Below, piece by piece: positions 52,432-62,155 of a DNA stretch of 64,000 bases. The notes under the pieces were generated by a model. It had not been told where the DNA came from, did no database searches, and worked only from the letters and a program-made list of their open reading frames with translations. Each line of letters begins with the position of its first letter. Within the stretch, counting starts at the first letter, position 1. The translations under genes were made by a program, and so were the position numbers. The stretch covers positions 1 to 64,000 of the forward strand of contig NZ_JAKILA010000026.1 in assembly GCF_023283885.1 (NCBI RefSeq). Reading direction: 5' to 3'. This DNA is from Shewanella basaltis (GTDB taxonomy: Bacteria > Pseudomonadota > Gammaproteobacteria > Enterobacterales > Shewanellaceae).

Positions 52432-53514
52432 ATGCTGGTTTATCTAGCTGAGTATTTAACCCAATTCTATAGCGGGTTTAACGTTTTTTCGTATGTAACG
52501 TTTCGGGCTATTTTAGGCTTGTTAACCGCATTAGTGTTTAGCTTGTGGTGGGGGCCTATTCTAATCAAGCGTCTGCAAATGTTACAAATTGGGCAGGTTG
52601 TGCGTAATGATGGCCCTGAGTCACATTTTAGTAAGCGTGGTACGCCGACGATGGGCGGTATTTTAATCCTAGCAGGCATTTTTATTAGTGTGTTGCTGTG
52701 GGGGGATTTATCAAATCGTTATGTATTAGTTACGCTGTTTGTTTTGGGTAGTTTTGGTGTCATTGGTTTTATCGATGACTATCGCAAAGTGGTCAAAAAA
52801 GACTCTAAAGGCCTTATTGCTCGTTGGAAATATGCCTTGCAATCTATTGCGGCCCTCGTGGTGGCGATATTTTTATATGCTTCATCAACCATGGCGGGTG
52901 AAACACAGTTAGTCGTGCCGTTTTTTAAAGATGTGATGCCGCAACTTGGTTTTATGTTTATTTTACTGGCTTACTTTACCATTGTTGGGGCGAGTAATGC
53001 GGTGAACTTAACCGATGGTTTAGATGGCTTGGCGATTATGCCAACGGTTATGGTGGCAGCAGCGTTTGCGTTAATTGCTTATTTATCTGGTCATGCGCAA
53101 TTTGCCAGTTATTTGCATCTACCGCATTTACCGTTAGCGGGTGAACTCGTAATTGTTTGCACGGCTATGGTTGGTGCTGGACTAGGCTTTTTGTGGTTTA
53201 ACACATACCCAGCACAAGTGTTTATGGGTGATGTGGGCTCATTGGCGTTAGGGGCTGCATTGGGAGTGATTGCGATTCTTGTGCGCCAAGAAATTTTACT
53301 CGTCATTATGGGCGGTGTATTTGTAATGGAAACCGTGTCGGTGATCTTACAAGTGGGTTCATATAAATTGCGCGGTCAGCGTATTTTCCGTATGGCACCC
53401 ATTCATCATCATTATGAGTTAAAGGGATGGCCAGAGCCGAGGGTTATTGTGCGCTTTTGGATTATTTCACTGTTTTTAGTGCTTTTAGGTTTAGCGACTC
53501 TAAAACTACGCTAA
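52432..53514 (+). CDS. mraY: phospho-MurNAc-pentapeptide translocase
   Basis: 360 residues with about ten membrane helices. It transfers phospho-MurNAc-pentapeptide from UDP to undecaprenyl phosphate (lipid I). Signature motifs: KRGTPTMGG, GFIDDYRKVVKKDSKGL, NLTDGLDGLAIMPT and the C-terminal APIHHHYELKGWPE. The start follows the murF stop directly. Confidence 0.97.
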   Translation: MLVYLAEYLTQFYSGFNVFSYVTFRAILGLLTALVFSLWWGPILIKRLQMLQIGQVVRNDGPESHFSKRGTPTMGGILILAGIFISVLLWGDLSNRYVLVTLFVLGSFGVIGFIDDYRKVVKKDSKGLIARWKYALQSIAALVVAIFLYASSTMAGETQLVVPFFKDVMPQLGFMFILLAYFTIVGASNAVNLTDGLDGLAIMPTVMVAAAFALIAYLSGHAQFASYLHLPHLPLAGELVIVCTAMVGAGLGFLWFNTYPAQVFMGDVGSLALGAALGVIAILVRQEILLVIMGGVFVMETVSVILQVGSYKLRGQRIFRMAPIHHHYELKGWPEPRVIVRFWIISLFLVLLGLATLKLR

Positions 53515-53535
53515 GCAATTATTAAGGTAGATATT

Positions 53536-54858
53536 ATGCAATCTAAGTACACGCACATTGTTTTAGGCTTGGGAGCTACAGGGCTTTCAGTCGTGCGTTT
53601 TTTGGCAACTAAAGGCATTAAACCTTTGGTCATGGACAGCCGTCGTCATCCTCCAGGGGCTGAGATGCTGGTACAAGAATTTGCTGATATCGAATTAATA
53701 GCCGGTGGGTTTGATTGTCGTTATTTGGTGCAAGCGAGCCAAATTATTATTAGCCCTGGTGTGCCTATCGATACACCAGAAGTGCGCGCTGCACTGGACA
53801 TGGGGATTGAAGTGATAGGTGACATAGAGTTATTTGCTCGCGAAGTTGCCGATCGCAAACCTTGTGTTGTTGGTATTACTGGCTCAAACGGTAAATCGAC
53901 AGTCACCACACTGGTTTATGAAATGCTGCAAAAAGCCGGTATGTCGGTGGCCATTGGTGGCAATATTGGTACGCCGGCTTTAGATTTGCTTGCACAAGAT
54001 GCCGAGTTTTATGTGCTTGAGCTATCAAGTTTTCAACTTGAAACCACACATTCGTTAAATTGTATTGCCGCGACCTGTTTGAATATTAGCGAAGATCACA
54101 TGGACCGTTACAGTGATTTGAATTCGTATCGCGAAGCCAAGTTACGTTTGTATCCGCAAAGCCGATTTGTGATGTACAACCTCGACGACGAGCTGACATA
54201 CCCATTAGAGCCGATGAATCAAAATCATTTTAGTCTCGGTGTGCCAGAAGGTGATGCCTGGGGGTTGAGTGATGGCAAGATTTTCCATGGTGACAGTGAG
54301 ATTGTTAACTTAAATGAAGTGTCGCTTATCGGTAGTCATAACCATGCTAACTTGCTTGCGGCAATGTCACTGGCCTATGCCTGCGGGGTTGACAAAGAGT
54401 CGATGGTGGATGTGGCGAAGCATTTTGTTGGTTTAAGTCATCGCTGCGAATTAGTTGGTGTTAAACAAGGTGTCTCGTACATCAACGACTCTAAAGCCAC
54501 GAATGTTGGCGCGACTGTCGCAGCGTTACAAGGATTGAATTCGCATCTTGGTGATTTGTATTTAATTGCAGGCGGTGATGGCAAAGGCAGTGATTTTAGC
54601 CCGCTTACAGAGCCTTTAGCCAACATTACGCAGTTGATCACTTTAGGCCGTGATGGCCCTAAAATTGCCAAATTAAAGGCGGACTCTATTCAGGTCACCA
54701 GTATGGCAGAAGCCGTGGCCAAAGCGGCAGAGTTAGCATCATCGGGTGATATCGTATTGTTGTCACCAGCGTGTGCCAGTTTAGATATGTATAAAAACTT
54801 TATGGCTCGTGGTGATGATTTTAGACAATGTGTGGAGTCATTAGCTGATGGCGAGTAA
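53536..54858 (+). CDS. murD: UDP-MurNAc-L-Ala:D-Glu ligase
   Basis: 440 residues. ATP loop GITGSNGKSTVTTLVYEML (near 113-130), LELSSFQLETT, NISEDHMDRY and NDSKATNVGAT. It adds D-glutamate. It starts 21 bp after mraY and overlaps ftsW by 11 bp. Confidence 0.97.
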   Translation: MQSKYTHIVLGLGATGLSVVRFLATKGIKPLVMDSRRHPPGAEMLVQEFADIELIAGGFDCRYLVQASQIIISPGVPIDTPEVRAALDMGIEVIGDIELFAREVADRKPCVVGITGSNGKSTVTTLVYEMLQKAGMSVAIGGNIGTPALDLLAQDAEFYVLELSSFQLETTHSLNCIAATCLNISEDHMDRYSDLNSYREAKLRLYPQSRFVMYNLDDELTYPLEPMNQNHFSLGVPEGDAWGLSDGKIFHGDSEIVNLNEVSLIGSHNHANLLAAMSLAYACGVDKESMVDVAKHFVGLSHRCELVGVKQGVSYINDSKATNVGATVAALQGLNSHLGDLYLIAGGDGKGSDFSPLTEPLANITQLITLGRDGPKIAKLKADSIQVTSMAEAVAKAAELASSGDIVLLSPACASLDMYKNFMARGDDFRQCVESLADGE

Positions 54859-56062
54859 TGAGCAACAACTCAACCTGTTTAAACAAGGCTTGAATTGGGC
54901 TTTACCGTCATTGCTGTCGGACAACAGTGCACCGGGTATGCCACTGTATGACCGCAGTTTTTTAACAGCCATTATTGGTTTGATGTGTTTTGGCTTTGTG
55001 ATGGTGATGTCAGCATCGATGCCTGAAGCCACAAAGCTTACCGGCGATCCATTTTATTTCATGTACCGGCATGTGCTGTATTTAGTGGGTTGTGTTGTTA
55101 TTGCATTTTTTGTGTTGAAGTTTGATGTCAGCTACTGGGAAAAAAACAGTGGTATGTTGATGTTAGGCGTATTGGTGTTACTCATTGCCGTGTTGTTTAT
55201 TGGTACCTCGGTAAACGGCGCAAAGCGTTGGTTATCGATAGGGCCAATACGAATTCAAGTTGCTGAAATGGCAAAGTTTATTTTTATTGTATACATGGCG
55301 GGGTATTTGGTTAGACGCCATGGTGAACTGCGTGAAAACCGCAAAGGTTTTATTAAGCCCATTTGTGTATACGGTTTGTTTGCATTGCTGATTTTGTTAC
55401 AGCCTGACTTAGGTACTGTGGTGGTGTTGTTCGTGTGTACCGTGAGTTTATTATTTTTAGCGGGCGCCAGGATTATCGACTTTATGGCGTTAATTTTACT
55501 TGGCGTTATTACCTTTGTGCTCTTGGTATTATTTGAGCCCTACCGTATGCGACGCGTCACTTCGTTTATGGACCCATGGGAAGACCCATTTGGTAGTGGC
55601 TACCAGTTAACGCAATCATTAATGGCATACGGCCGCGGTGATTGGTTTGGCCAAGGACTTGGTAACAGTATTCAGAAGTTAGCGTACTTGCCTGAAGCAC
55701 ACACCGATTTTATTTTTGCAGTGATTGGCGAAGAGCTCGGTTTTATTGGCATCATTATGGTGTTATTGGCACTGTTTTTTGTGGCAATGCGCGCGATTAG
55801 ATTAGGTAACTTGTGTTTAAAGATGCAACGTCCATTTGAAAGTTATGTTGCTTATGGCGTTGGCATTTGGGTGTGTTTCCAAACCGTGGTGAATGTGGGT
55901 GCGAGCATTGGCATGTTACCCACAAAAGGACTTACTTTGCCGTTTATTAGTTACGGTGGCAGTAGTTTATGGGTGATGACAGCCGCGGTCATGTTACTGG
56001 TAAGAATAGATTACGAACGCCGACTGAGTTTGGTGCAGGCCGTGCAAGGGAGAACAAGTTAA
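54848..56062 (+). CDS. ftsW: SEDS-family glycosyltransferase FtsW
   Basis: 404 residues with ten membrane helices. SEDS features: NGAKRWLSIGPIRIQVAEMAKF in outline, LLQPDLGTVVV, AYGRGDWFGQGLG, LPEAHTDFIFAVIGEELGF and the C-terminal LPFISYGGSSLWV. It polymerises septal glycan strands with FtsI. The stop TAA shares its last base with the murG ATG (TAATG). Confidence 0.96.
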   Translation: MASNEQQLNLFKQGLNWALPSLLSDNSAPGMPLYDRSFLTAIIGLMCFGFVMVMSASMPEATKLTGDPFYFMYRHVLYLVGCVVIAFFVLKFDVSYWEKNSGMLMLGVLVLLIAVLFIGTSVNGAKRWLSIGPIRIQVAEMAKFIFIVYMAGYLVRRHGELRENRKGFIKPICVYGLFALLILLQPDLGTVVVLFVCTVSLLFLAGARIIDFMALILLGVITFVLLVLFEPYRMRRVTSFMDPWEDPFGSGYQLTQSLMAYGRGDWFGQGLGNSIQKLAYLPEAHTDFIFAVIGEELGFIGIIMVLLALFFVAMRAIRLGNLCLKMQRPFESYVAYGVGIWVCFQTVVNVGASIGMLPTKGLTLPFISYGGSSLWVMTAAVMLLVRIDYERRLSLVQAVQGRTS

Positions 56063-57165
56063 TGAATAGCAATGTAAGTCGTTCTCCACGTATTTTAGTG
56101 ATGGCTGGCGGAACGGGTGGCCATGTGTTCCCTGCTCTGGCTGTAGCAAAACATTTAGCTGAAAAAGGCTGGCAAGTACGTTGGTTAGGTACAGCAGATC
56201 GGATGGAGGCGCGTTTAGTGCCTAAGTATGGCTTTGATATTGAATTTATCGATATTAAAGGCGTTCGCGGTAATGGATTAATCCGTAAATTAGCGGCGCC
56301 ATTTAAAATTATACGTTCGATTATTCAAGCCAAAGCAGTGATTAATGATTTTAAGCCTAATGTTATTTTAGGCATGGGCGGCTTTGCCAGTGGCCCCGGT
56401 GGCATAGCGGGCAAGTTGTCTGGAGTGCCAGTGGTATTGCATGAGCAAAATGCCATCCCTGGAATGACCAATAAACTGTTGTCTAAAATCGCCAAAAAGG
56501 TGTTGTGTGCATTCCCTAATACCTTTGGCAGTGACGTCGCTAATGTGGAAGTCGTGGGCAATCCTATTCGCCAAGAGCTCATTGCATTAGGTGCGCAAAC
56601 CAAAACATCACAAGTCGATGCGTTAAGAATATTGGTTGTAGGCGGTAGTTTAGGTGCCAAAGTGCTTAATGATGTGATGCCAGCGGTGGTGGCACAGTTA
56701 AGCAAGCAACATTCGATTACTGTGTGGCATCAGGTGGGTAAAAACAATCACACTGCAGTAAAAGCCAGTTATCAACAACTAGGCCAGTTAGACACTGTCA
56801 ATGTGGCCGAGTTTATTGATGACATGGAGGCGGCTTATCGCTGGACTGATGTGGTGGTTTGTCGTTCTGGCGCGTTAACCGTGTCTGAGCTAGCAGCGGT
56901 TGGACTTCCAAGCATTTTGGTACCATACCCCCACGCCGTTGATGATCACCAAACCGTCAATGCGTCAGTATTGGTTGATGCTGGTGCCGGCTTTTTATTA
57001 CCACAAACGATTTTAAATGCAGACAACTTAGCTGAAAAATTGCAATTGTTTGCAGAAAATAGAGATGAACTCGCCCAAATGGGCCGTAAAGCAAGAGGTG
57101 TTGCAGTGCTAGACGCTACTCAACGAGTAGCAGATATTTGCGCCTCAGTTGCAACAAAGGGTTGA
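56062..57165 (+). CDS. murG: UDP-GlcNAc:lipid I N-acetylglucosaminyltransferase
   Basis: 367 residues. GT-B fold: ILVMAGGTGGHVFPALAVA at the N-terminal glycine loop, LGMGGFASGPGGIAG, VLHEQNAIPGMTNK, and VCRSGALTVSELAAVGLPSI. It makes lipid II at the inner membrane. I chose ATG 56062, behind GGGAG, which overlaps the ftsW stop; a longer frame from 55969 reads into ftsW in another frame. Confidence 0.97.
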   Translation: MNSNVSRSPRILVMAGGTGGHVFPALAVAKHLAEKGWQVRWLGTADRMEARLVPKYGFDIEFIDIKGVRGNGLIRKLAAPFKIIRSIIQAKAVINDFKPNVILGMGGFASGPGGIAGKLSGVPVVLHEQNAIPGMTNKLLSKIAKKVLCAFPNTFGSDVANVEVVGNPIRQELIALGAQTKTSQVDALRILVVGGSLGAKVLNDVMPAVVAQLSKQHSITVWHQVGKNNHTAVKASYQQLGQLDTVNVAEFIDDMEAAYRWTDVVVCRSGALTVSELAAVGLPSILVPYPHAVDDHQTVNASVLVDAGAGFLLPQTILNADNLAEKLQLFAENRDELAQMGRKARGVAVLDATQRVADICASVATKG

Positions 57166-57166
57166 A

Positions 57167-58633
57167 ATGACAAAGACAGAAAGATACGCACAACTTCGTA
57201 GCATGATCCCTGAAATGAGACGGATCAAGCGCATTCATTTTGTTGGCATCGGTGGTGCTGGCATGGGTGGTATTGCCGAAGTGTTAGTCAATGAAGGCTA
57301 TCAAATTAGCGGTTCAGACATTGCGGTTAATAGCGTAACAGAACGTTTGCAGCGTTTAGGTGCAAAAATCATCATTGGTCATCAGGCCCAAAGTGTTGAG
57401 CAAGTTGATGTGGTAGTGGTATCTACTGCGATTAATCAGCAAAACCCTGAAATTATTGCCGCGAAAGAATTACGCATTCCCATTGTTCGCCGCGCAGAAA
57501 TGTTGGCAGAACTGATGCGTTATCGCCATGGTGTGGCGATTGCTGGCACACACGGTAAAACGACCACCACCAGTTTAATTGCCAGTGTATATGGCCAAGC
57601 AGAGCGCGACCCGACATTTGTTATCGGTGGGCTGTTAAACAGCGCTGGCACCAACGCCCGTTTAGGCACTAGCCGTTATTTGATTGCCGAGGCGGATGAA
57701 AGTGATGCAAGCTTTTTGCATTTACAACCCATGGTCAGTGTGATCACCAATATTGAAGCCGACCACATGGATACTTACGGTGGCGACTTTGAAAAGCTAA
57801 AAACCACGTTTGTCGATTTTTTACATAACTTGCCGTTTTATGGTGTCGCAGTTATGTGTATCGATGATGATGTTATCCGTGAGATCATGCCGCGTATTGG
57901 TCGCCAAGTGGTGACCTATGGGTTTAGTGAAGATGCCGATGTGCAAGCGATTAATTTTGCTCAAAACGGTCATCAATCAAGTTTTACCGTTAAGCGCCAT
58001 GGTAAGGATGATGTTGATATTGTGCTTAATTTACCTGGACAACATAACGTACTTAATGCGTTAGCAGCCATTGCTGTAGCCAGTGAAGACGATATTGGCG
58101 ATGAGGCTATTGTACAAGCATTAGCTGAGTTTGAAGGCATTGGCCGTCGCTTCCAGCATTTAGGTGAATTTGCGACCCCTAATGGTAACGTCATGTTGGT
58201 CGACGATTATGGTCATCACCCAAGTGAAGTGCTAGCAACGATTAAAGCCGCGCGTGCCGGTTGGCCAGATAAACGATTAGTGATGGCATATCAACCGCAT
58301 CGTTACAGTCGTACACGTGACTTATATGAAGACTTTGTTGATGTGTTATCGCAAGTTGATTGTTTGTTACTACTTGATGTGTATGCAGCGGGTGAAGCGG
58401 CAATACCCGGAGCAGACGGACGAGCCTTGTGCCGCTCAATACGTTTACGAGGCCAAATAGATCCTATTTTTGTAGCAAGTCCAGATCAATTGGCTGCCGT
58501 GTTACCTGATGTATTACAGCAAGGCGATTTATTTTTAACCCAAGGTGCAGGCAATATTGGGGCATTATCGAAAGAATTAGCCCTTAGCGAATTAGGCTTT
58601 AAAGCTCAGCAAGAAGAACAAGGAAATGCTTGA
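57167..58633 (+). CDS. murC: UDP-MurNAc:L-Ala ligase
   Basis: 488 residues. HFVGIGGAGMGGIAEVL near the N-terminus, ATP loop IAGTHGKTTTTSLIASVY, EADESDASF, and NIEADHMDTYGGDF. It adds the first amino acid, L-alanine. The start ATG 57167 follows AAGGG and lies 1 base after the murG stop. In many enterics ddlB follows; here ftsQ is next (112 bp later). Confidence 0.97.
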   Translation: MTKTERYAQLRSMIPEMRRIKRIHFVGIGGAGMGGIAEVLVNEGYQISGSDIAVNSVTERLQRLGAKIIIGHQAQSVEQVDVVVVSTAINQQNPEIIAAKELRIPIVRRAEMLAELMRYRHGVAIAGTHGKTTTTSLIASVYGQAERDPTFVIGGLLNSAGTNARLGTSRYLIAEADESDASFLHLQPMVSVITNIEADHMDTYGGDFEKLKTTFVDFLHNLPFYGVAVMCIDDDVIREIMPRIGRQVVTYGFSEDADVQAINFAQNGHQSSFTVKRHGKDDVDIVLNLPGQHNVLNALAAIAVASEDDIGDEAIVQALAEFEGIGRRFQHLGEFATPNGNVMLVDDYGHHPSEVLATIKAARAGWPDKRLVMAYQPHRYSRTRDLYEDFVDVLSQVDCLLLLDVYAAGEAAIPGADGRALCRSIRLRGQIDPIFVASPDQLAAVLPDVLQQGDLFLTQGAGNIGALSKELALSELGFKAQQEEQGNA

Positions 58634-58745
58634 TTTTTCATCAATTGTTATGTGTGAAAATCGAGCTTTAATCCTTAGGGATTGGTCGATATAATGGCCG
58701 ATCTTTTGGGGCATTACCCAGAACAATGTCAGAGGCGGATTTAAG

Positions 58746-59516
58746 GTGTCGTGGAGCGATAAAGGGCGCCAGTTAAAACAGAATTTAGCACGTGTAAATT
58801 GGTATTTTTGCACTGGTGTACTGTTTTTACTATGTGTGCTCGGCACAGTTGTTTGGGGGGGAATACAGCTCCATAACCTGCTTAACGACGCAGATGCTTT
58901 GCCTATTGAAGCTGTTGCGGTTAAAGGTGAGCGGCTCTACACCACAGATGAAGAAATTAAAAATGCCTTGCAATCATTAATGCAAAGTAGTTTTTTTAGC
59001 GCTGATGTTGTTGATGTGCAAAAAGCATTAGAGGCACTACCGTGGGTTTATCATGCGTCAGTAAGACGGGAGTGGCCGGCAAAATTTAAGGTGACTTTAC
59101 AAGAACAACAAGCTGTTGCTCATTGGAATAACACAGCATGGTTGAATGTAAATGGTGAAGTATTTAATGCACTTGCACATGCTGAACATGCAAGCTTACC
59201 CATGTTATCTGGCCCAGAAGGCACTGAGCAAGAAGTGTTAACCAGTTTTCAGCAGTTAAATGATTTATTAACAATAAATGGCTTTACCTTAGTTAATTTA
59301 CGTTTAAGCCCCCGTCATGCTTGGCACGCAGTATTAGCCAACGGGATTGAAATTGAACTAGGGCGAGAAGATAAAATGTCACGGATACAGCGCTTTATTA
59401 ATGTGTATCCAACGTTGAAGCAAAGTGATAAACCAGTTGCAACCGTTGATTTACGTTACGATACCGGGTTTGCTGTAGGCTGGGGTGATTCAAAACAGAG
59501 AGTCGACAATAAATGA
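58746..59516 (+). CDS. ftsQ: cell division protein FtsQ
   Basis: 256 residues from GTG 58746. One membrane anchor (FCTGVLFLLCVLGTVVWGGI, about 21-40), then a POTRA domain (IEAVAVKGERLYTTDEEIKN) and the beta domain (WLNVNGEVF...LSGPEGTEQEV). Part of the FtsQLB division complex. It overlaps ftsA by 4 bp. The gap to murC (112 bp) contains no gene. Confidence 0.95.
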   Translation: MSWSDKGRQLKQNLARVNWYFCTGVLFLLCVLGTVVWGGIQLHNLLNDADALPIEAVAVKGERLYTTDEEIKNALQSLMQSSFFSADVVDVQKALEALPWVYHASVRREWPAKFKVTLQEQQAVAHWNNTAWLNVNGEVFNALAHAEHASLPMLSGPEGTEQEVLTSFQQLNDLLTINGFTLVNLRLSPRHAWHAVLANGIEIELGREDKMSRIQRFINVYPTLKQSDKPVATVDLRYDTGFAVGWGDSKQRVDNK

Positions 59517-60748
59517 CCAAAAATCAGGAAAGAAACCTCATTGTGGGGCTAGATATAGGGACATCCAAGGTCGCAGTGATCATTGGTGAAGTATTACCTG
59601 ATGGTGAAATTAGTGTCATTGGTTTAGGTAATCATCCGTCACGCGGGATGGATAAAGGCGGTGTTAACGATCTCGACTCTATTGTTCGCAGCGTACAACG
59701 TGCTTTAGATCAGGCAGAGTTAATGGCAGATTGCCAAGTGTCGTCGGTGTACTTAAGTATTTCTGGTAAGCATATTGCTTGTCAGAACGAAAACGGTATG
59801 GTGTCGATTAATGATGAAGAAGTGACACAAGAAGATGTTGATAATGTGATCCATACCGCTCGCTCGGTAAAGATACCAACAGAGCGCCGTATTTTGCATG
59901 TGTTACCACAAGAATATTCAATTGACGTACAAGATGGTATTAAAAGCCCAATTGGTATGTCGGGTATGCGTATGGAAGCCAAAGCGCACATCGTCACTTG
60001 TGCAAACGACATGGCAAAAAATATCACTAAAAGCGTAGAGCGTTGTGGTTTAAAAGTCGATGATCTCGTGTTTTCTGGCATTGCGTCGGCAGACTCGGTA
60101 TTAACCAATGACGAAAAAGATTTAGGTGTTTGTATCGTCGATATTGGTGGTGGAACGACCGATATTGCTGTATACACCAACGGCGCACTGCGTCATTGTG
60201 CAGTTATTCCTGTTGCCGGTAACCAGGTGACCAGTGATATCGCTAAAATTTTTAGAACACCGTTAACGCATGCTGAACAAATTAAAGTGCAGTTTGCTAG
60301 CGCCAGAAGTTCAACGGTAAGTCGCGAAGACAGTATTGAAGTTCCGTCGGTGGGCGGTCGTCCTTCGCGCAGTATGTCCAGACATACATTGGCAGAAGTA
60401 GTAGAGCCAAGATATCAAGAATTGTTTGAGCTTGTGCTTAAGCAGCTGCAAGATAGTGGGTTAGAAGATCAAATTGCAGCAGGCATTGTACTCACTGGAG
60501 GCACGTCCTCAATATCAGGTGCAGTAGACATTGCCGAGGCAACATTTGGTATGCCAGTTCGTGTGGCGGCACCGTTGCCTGTAAAAGGATTATACGAATA
60601 TGTGGATCAACCTATTTACTCTACAGGAATAGGCTTGCTTCATTATGGCGCAAGGCGAGTGATCGAACGTCAGTTCGAGCGACCTGAGCGTCAAGGGGTT
60701 ACCAGCTTTTTGAATCGGGTCAAAAGTTGGTTTAAGGGTGAATTTTAA
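59513..60748 (+). CDS. ftsA: cell division protein FtsA
   Basis: 411 residues, actin-like ATPase: VGLDIGTSKVAVIIGEV, VDIGGGTTDIAVYT and IVLTGGTSSISGAVDIAE. The C-terminal amphipathic helix (SFLNRVKSWFKGEF) anchors it to the membrane and links the FtsZ ring to it. Coupled to ftsQ by a 4-bp overlap, and 26 bp before ftsZ. Confidence 0.97.
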   Translation: MTKNQERNLIVGLDIGTSKVAVIIGEVLPDGEISVIGLGNHPSRGMDKGGVNDLDSIVRSVQRALDQAELMADCQVSSVYLSISGKHIACQNENGMVSINDEEVTQEDVDNVIHTARSVKIPTERRILHVLPQEYSIDVQDGIKSPIGMSGMRMEAKAHIVTCANDMAKNITKSVERCGLKVDDLVFSGIASADSVLTNDEKDLGVCIVDIGGGTTDIAVYTNGALRHCAVIPVAGNQVTSDIAKIFRTPLTHAEQIKVQFASARSSTVSREDSIEVPSVGGRPSRSMSRHTLAEVVEPRYQELFELVLKQLQDSGLEDQIAAGIVLTGGTSSISGAVDIAEATFGMPVRVAAPLPVKGLYEYVDQPIYSTGIGLLHYGARRVIERQFERPERQGVTSFLNRVKSWFKGEF

Positions 60749-60774
60749 TAACGCAGACAAACGGAGATCAGACA

Positions 60775-61944
60775 ATGTTTGAGATCATGGACACTCATTC
60801 AGACGAAGCGGTGATTAAGGTCATCGGCGTCGGTGGCGGCGGCGGAAATGCTGTCGAACATATGGTAAAACACAGCATCGAAGGTGTTGAATTTATCGTC
60901 ACAAATACAGATGCTCAAGCATTACGTAAATCAGGCGCGGGTTCAACAATCCAGCTTGGTCGTGATGTGACAAAAGGCCTTGGTGCTGGAGCAAATCCAG
61001 ACGTAGGTCGTCAAGCAGCAGAGGAAGATCGCGAAAATATCCGTGCCGCCATTAAAGGCTCAGATATGATCTTTATCGCAGCAGGTATGGGTGGTGGTAC
61101 CGGTACTGGTGCAGCGCCAGTGGTCGCTGAAATTGCACGTGAAGAAGGTATCTTAACGGTTGCCGTAGTCACCAAGCCTTTCCCATTTGAGGGAAAAAAG
61201 CGTATGGCATACGCTGAGCTAGGTATTGCAGAACTTGCTAAACATGTGGATTCGTTAATTACAATCCCCAATGAAAAGCTGCTAAAAGTACTTGGCCGTG
61301 GCACATCATTACTTGATGCTTTTGCTGCTGCTAATAACGTGCTACTTGGTGCGGTTCAAGGTATTGCTGAGCTTATTACTCGTCCAGGTTTAATCAACGT
61401 CGACTTTGCTGACGTGAAAACCGTGATGTCAGAAATGGGTAATGCCATGATGGGTACAGGTGTTGCAACCGGTGATGATCGTGCAGAAGAAGCTGCAGAA
61501 GCCGCGGTTGCCAGCCCATTACTTGAAGACATCGATCTTGCTGGTGCACGTGGCGTATTGGTTAACATTACCGCCGGTATGGATATCAGTATCGAAGAGC
61601 TAGAAACCGTGGGTAACCATGTTAAAGCTTACGCCTCAGACAACGCAACAGTGGTTGTTGGTGCTGTAATCGATCCTGAAATGAGCGACGAATTACGTGT
61701 AACAGTTGTTGCTACAGGTATTGGCGCAGAGAAAAAGCCAGACATTCAGTTGGTTTCTAAGCCAGTTTCGCGCCCAGAACCTGTGGCCATTGAGCCTCGT
61801 CCAGAGCCAGTTGAAGAAGTTGTTCCTCAAACTAGCTATGCGGCAGCGCCAAAAGGCAACGCGGTACCACAGCCACAACCTTCTCAACGTCCAGATGCTG
61901 ACTATCTCGATATTCCAGCATTTTTACGTAAGCAGGCTGATTAA
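60775..61944 (+). CDS. ftsZ: cell division protein FtsZ
   Basis: 389 residues, tubulin-like GTPase. The GTP signature is GMGGGTGTGAAP (about 105-116), preceded by IKVIGVGGGGGNAVEHM; NVDFADVKTVMSEMG is the catalytic T7 region. A Pro/Glu-rich linker (about 320-375) and the C-terminal tail DYLDIPAFLRKQAD, which binds FtsA, ZipA and SlmA, complete it. The start ATG 60775 follows GGAGA. SlmA, which acts on this protein, is encoded in the same window. Confidence 0.98.
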   Translation: MFEIMDTHSDEAVIKVIGVGGGGGNAVEHMVKHSIEGVEFIVTNTDAQALRKSGAGSTIQLGRDVTKGLGAGANPDVGRQAAEEDRENIRAAIKGSDMIFIAAGMGGGTGTGAAPVVAEIAREEGILTVAVVTKPFPFEGKKRMAYAELGIAELAKHVDSLITIPNEKLLKVLGRGTSLLDAFAAANNVLLGAVQGIAELITRPGLINVDFADVKTVMSEMGNAMMGTGVATGDDRAEEAAEAAVASPLLEDIDLAGARGVLVNITAGMDISIEELETVGNHVKAYASDNATVVVGAVIDPEMSDELRVTVVATGIGAEKKPDIQLVSKPVSRPEPVAIEPRPEPVEEVVPQTSYAAAPKGNAVPQPQPSQRPDADYLDIPAFLRKQAD

Positions 61945-62050
61945 AACTCGGATAAAACGTGATGTTTTCGCGTGATTAATGAGTTCGCTGTTGTAATAAA
62001 GATTATTTTGTAAGCAGGTTCACGGATTTGCTACTGAGTTTGCGATTTTT

Positions 62051-62078
62051 TTGTGAAAATCCAAACTTATGGTAGCAT
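62051..62078 (+). promoter_or_regulatory. probable lpxC promoter
   Basis: TTGTGA (62051-62056), a 16-bp spacer and TAGCAT (62073-62078), about 78 bp upstream of lpxC. Imperfect but the best pair in the 210-bp gap after ftsZ. Confidence 0.4.
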
Positions 62079-62155
62079 GTCATACCAGCTCTGCATGATA
62101 GTCTTAGGCTGTTTTTGCAACTATTTGTTTAATATTGATATTTACGGGTAACTGA

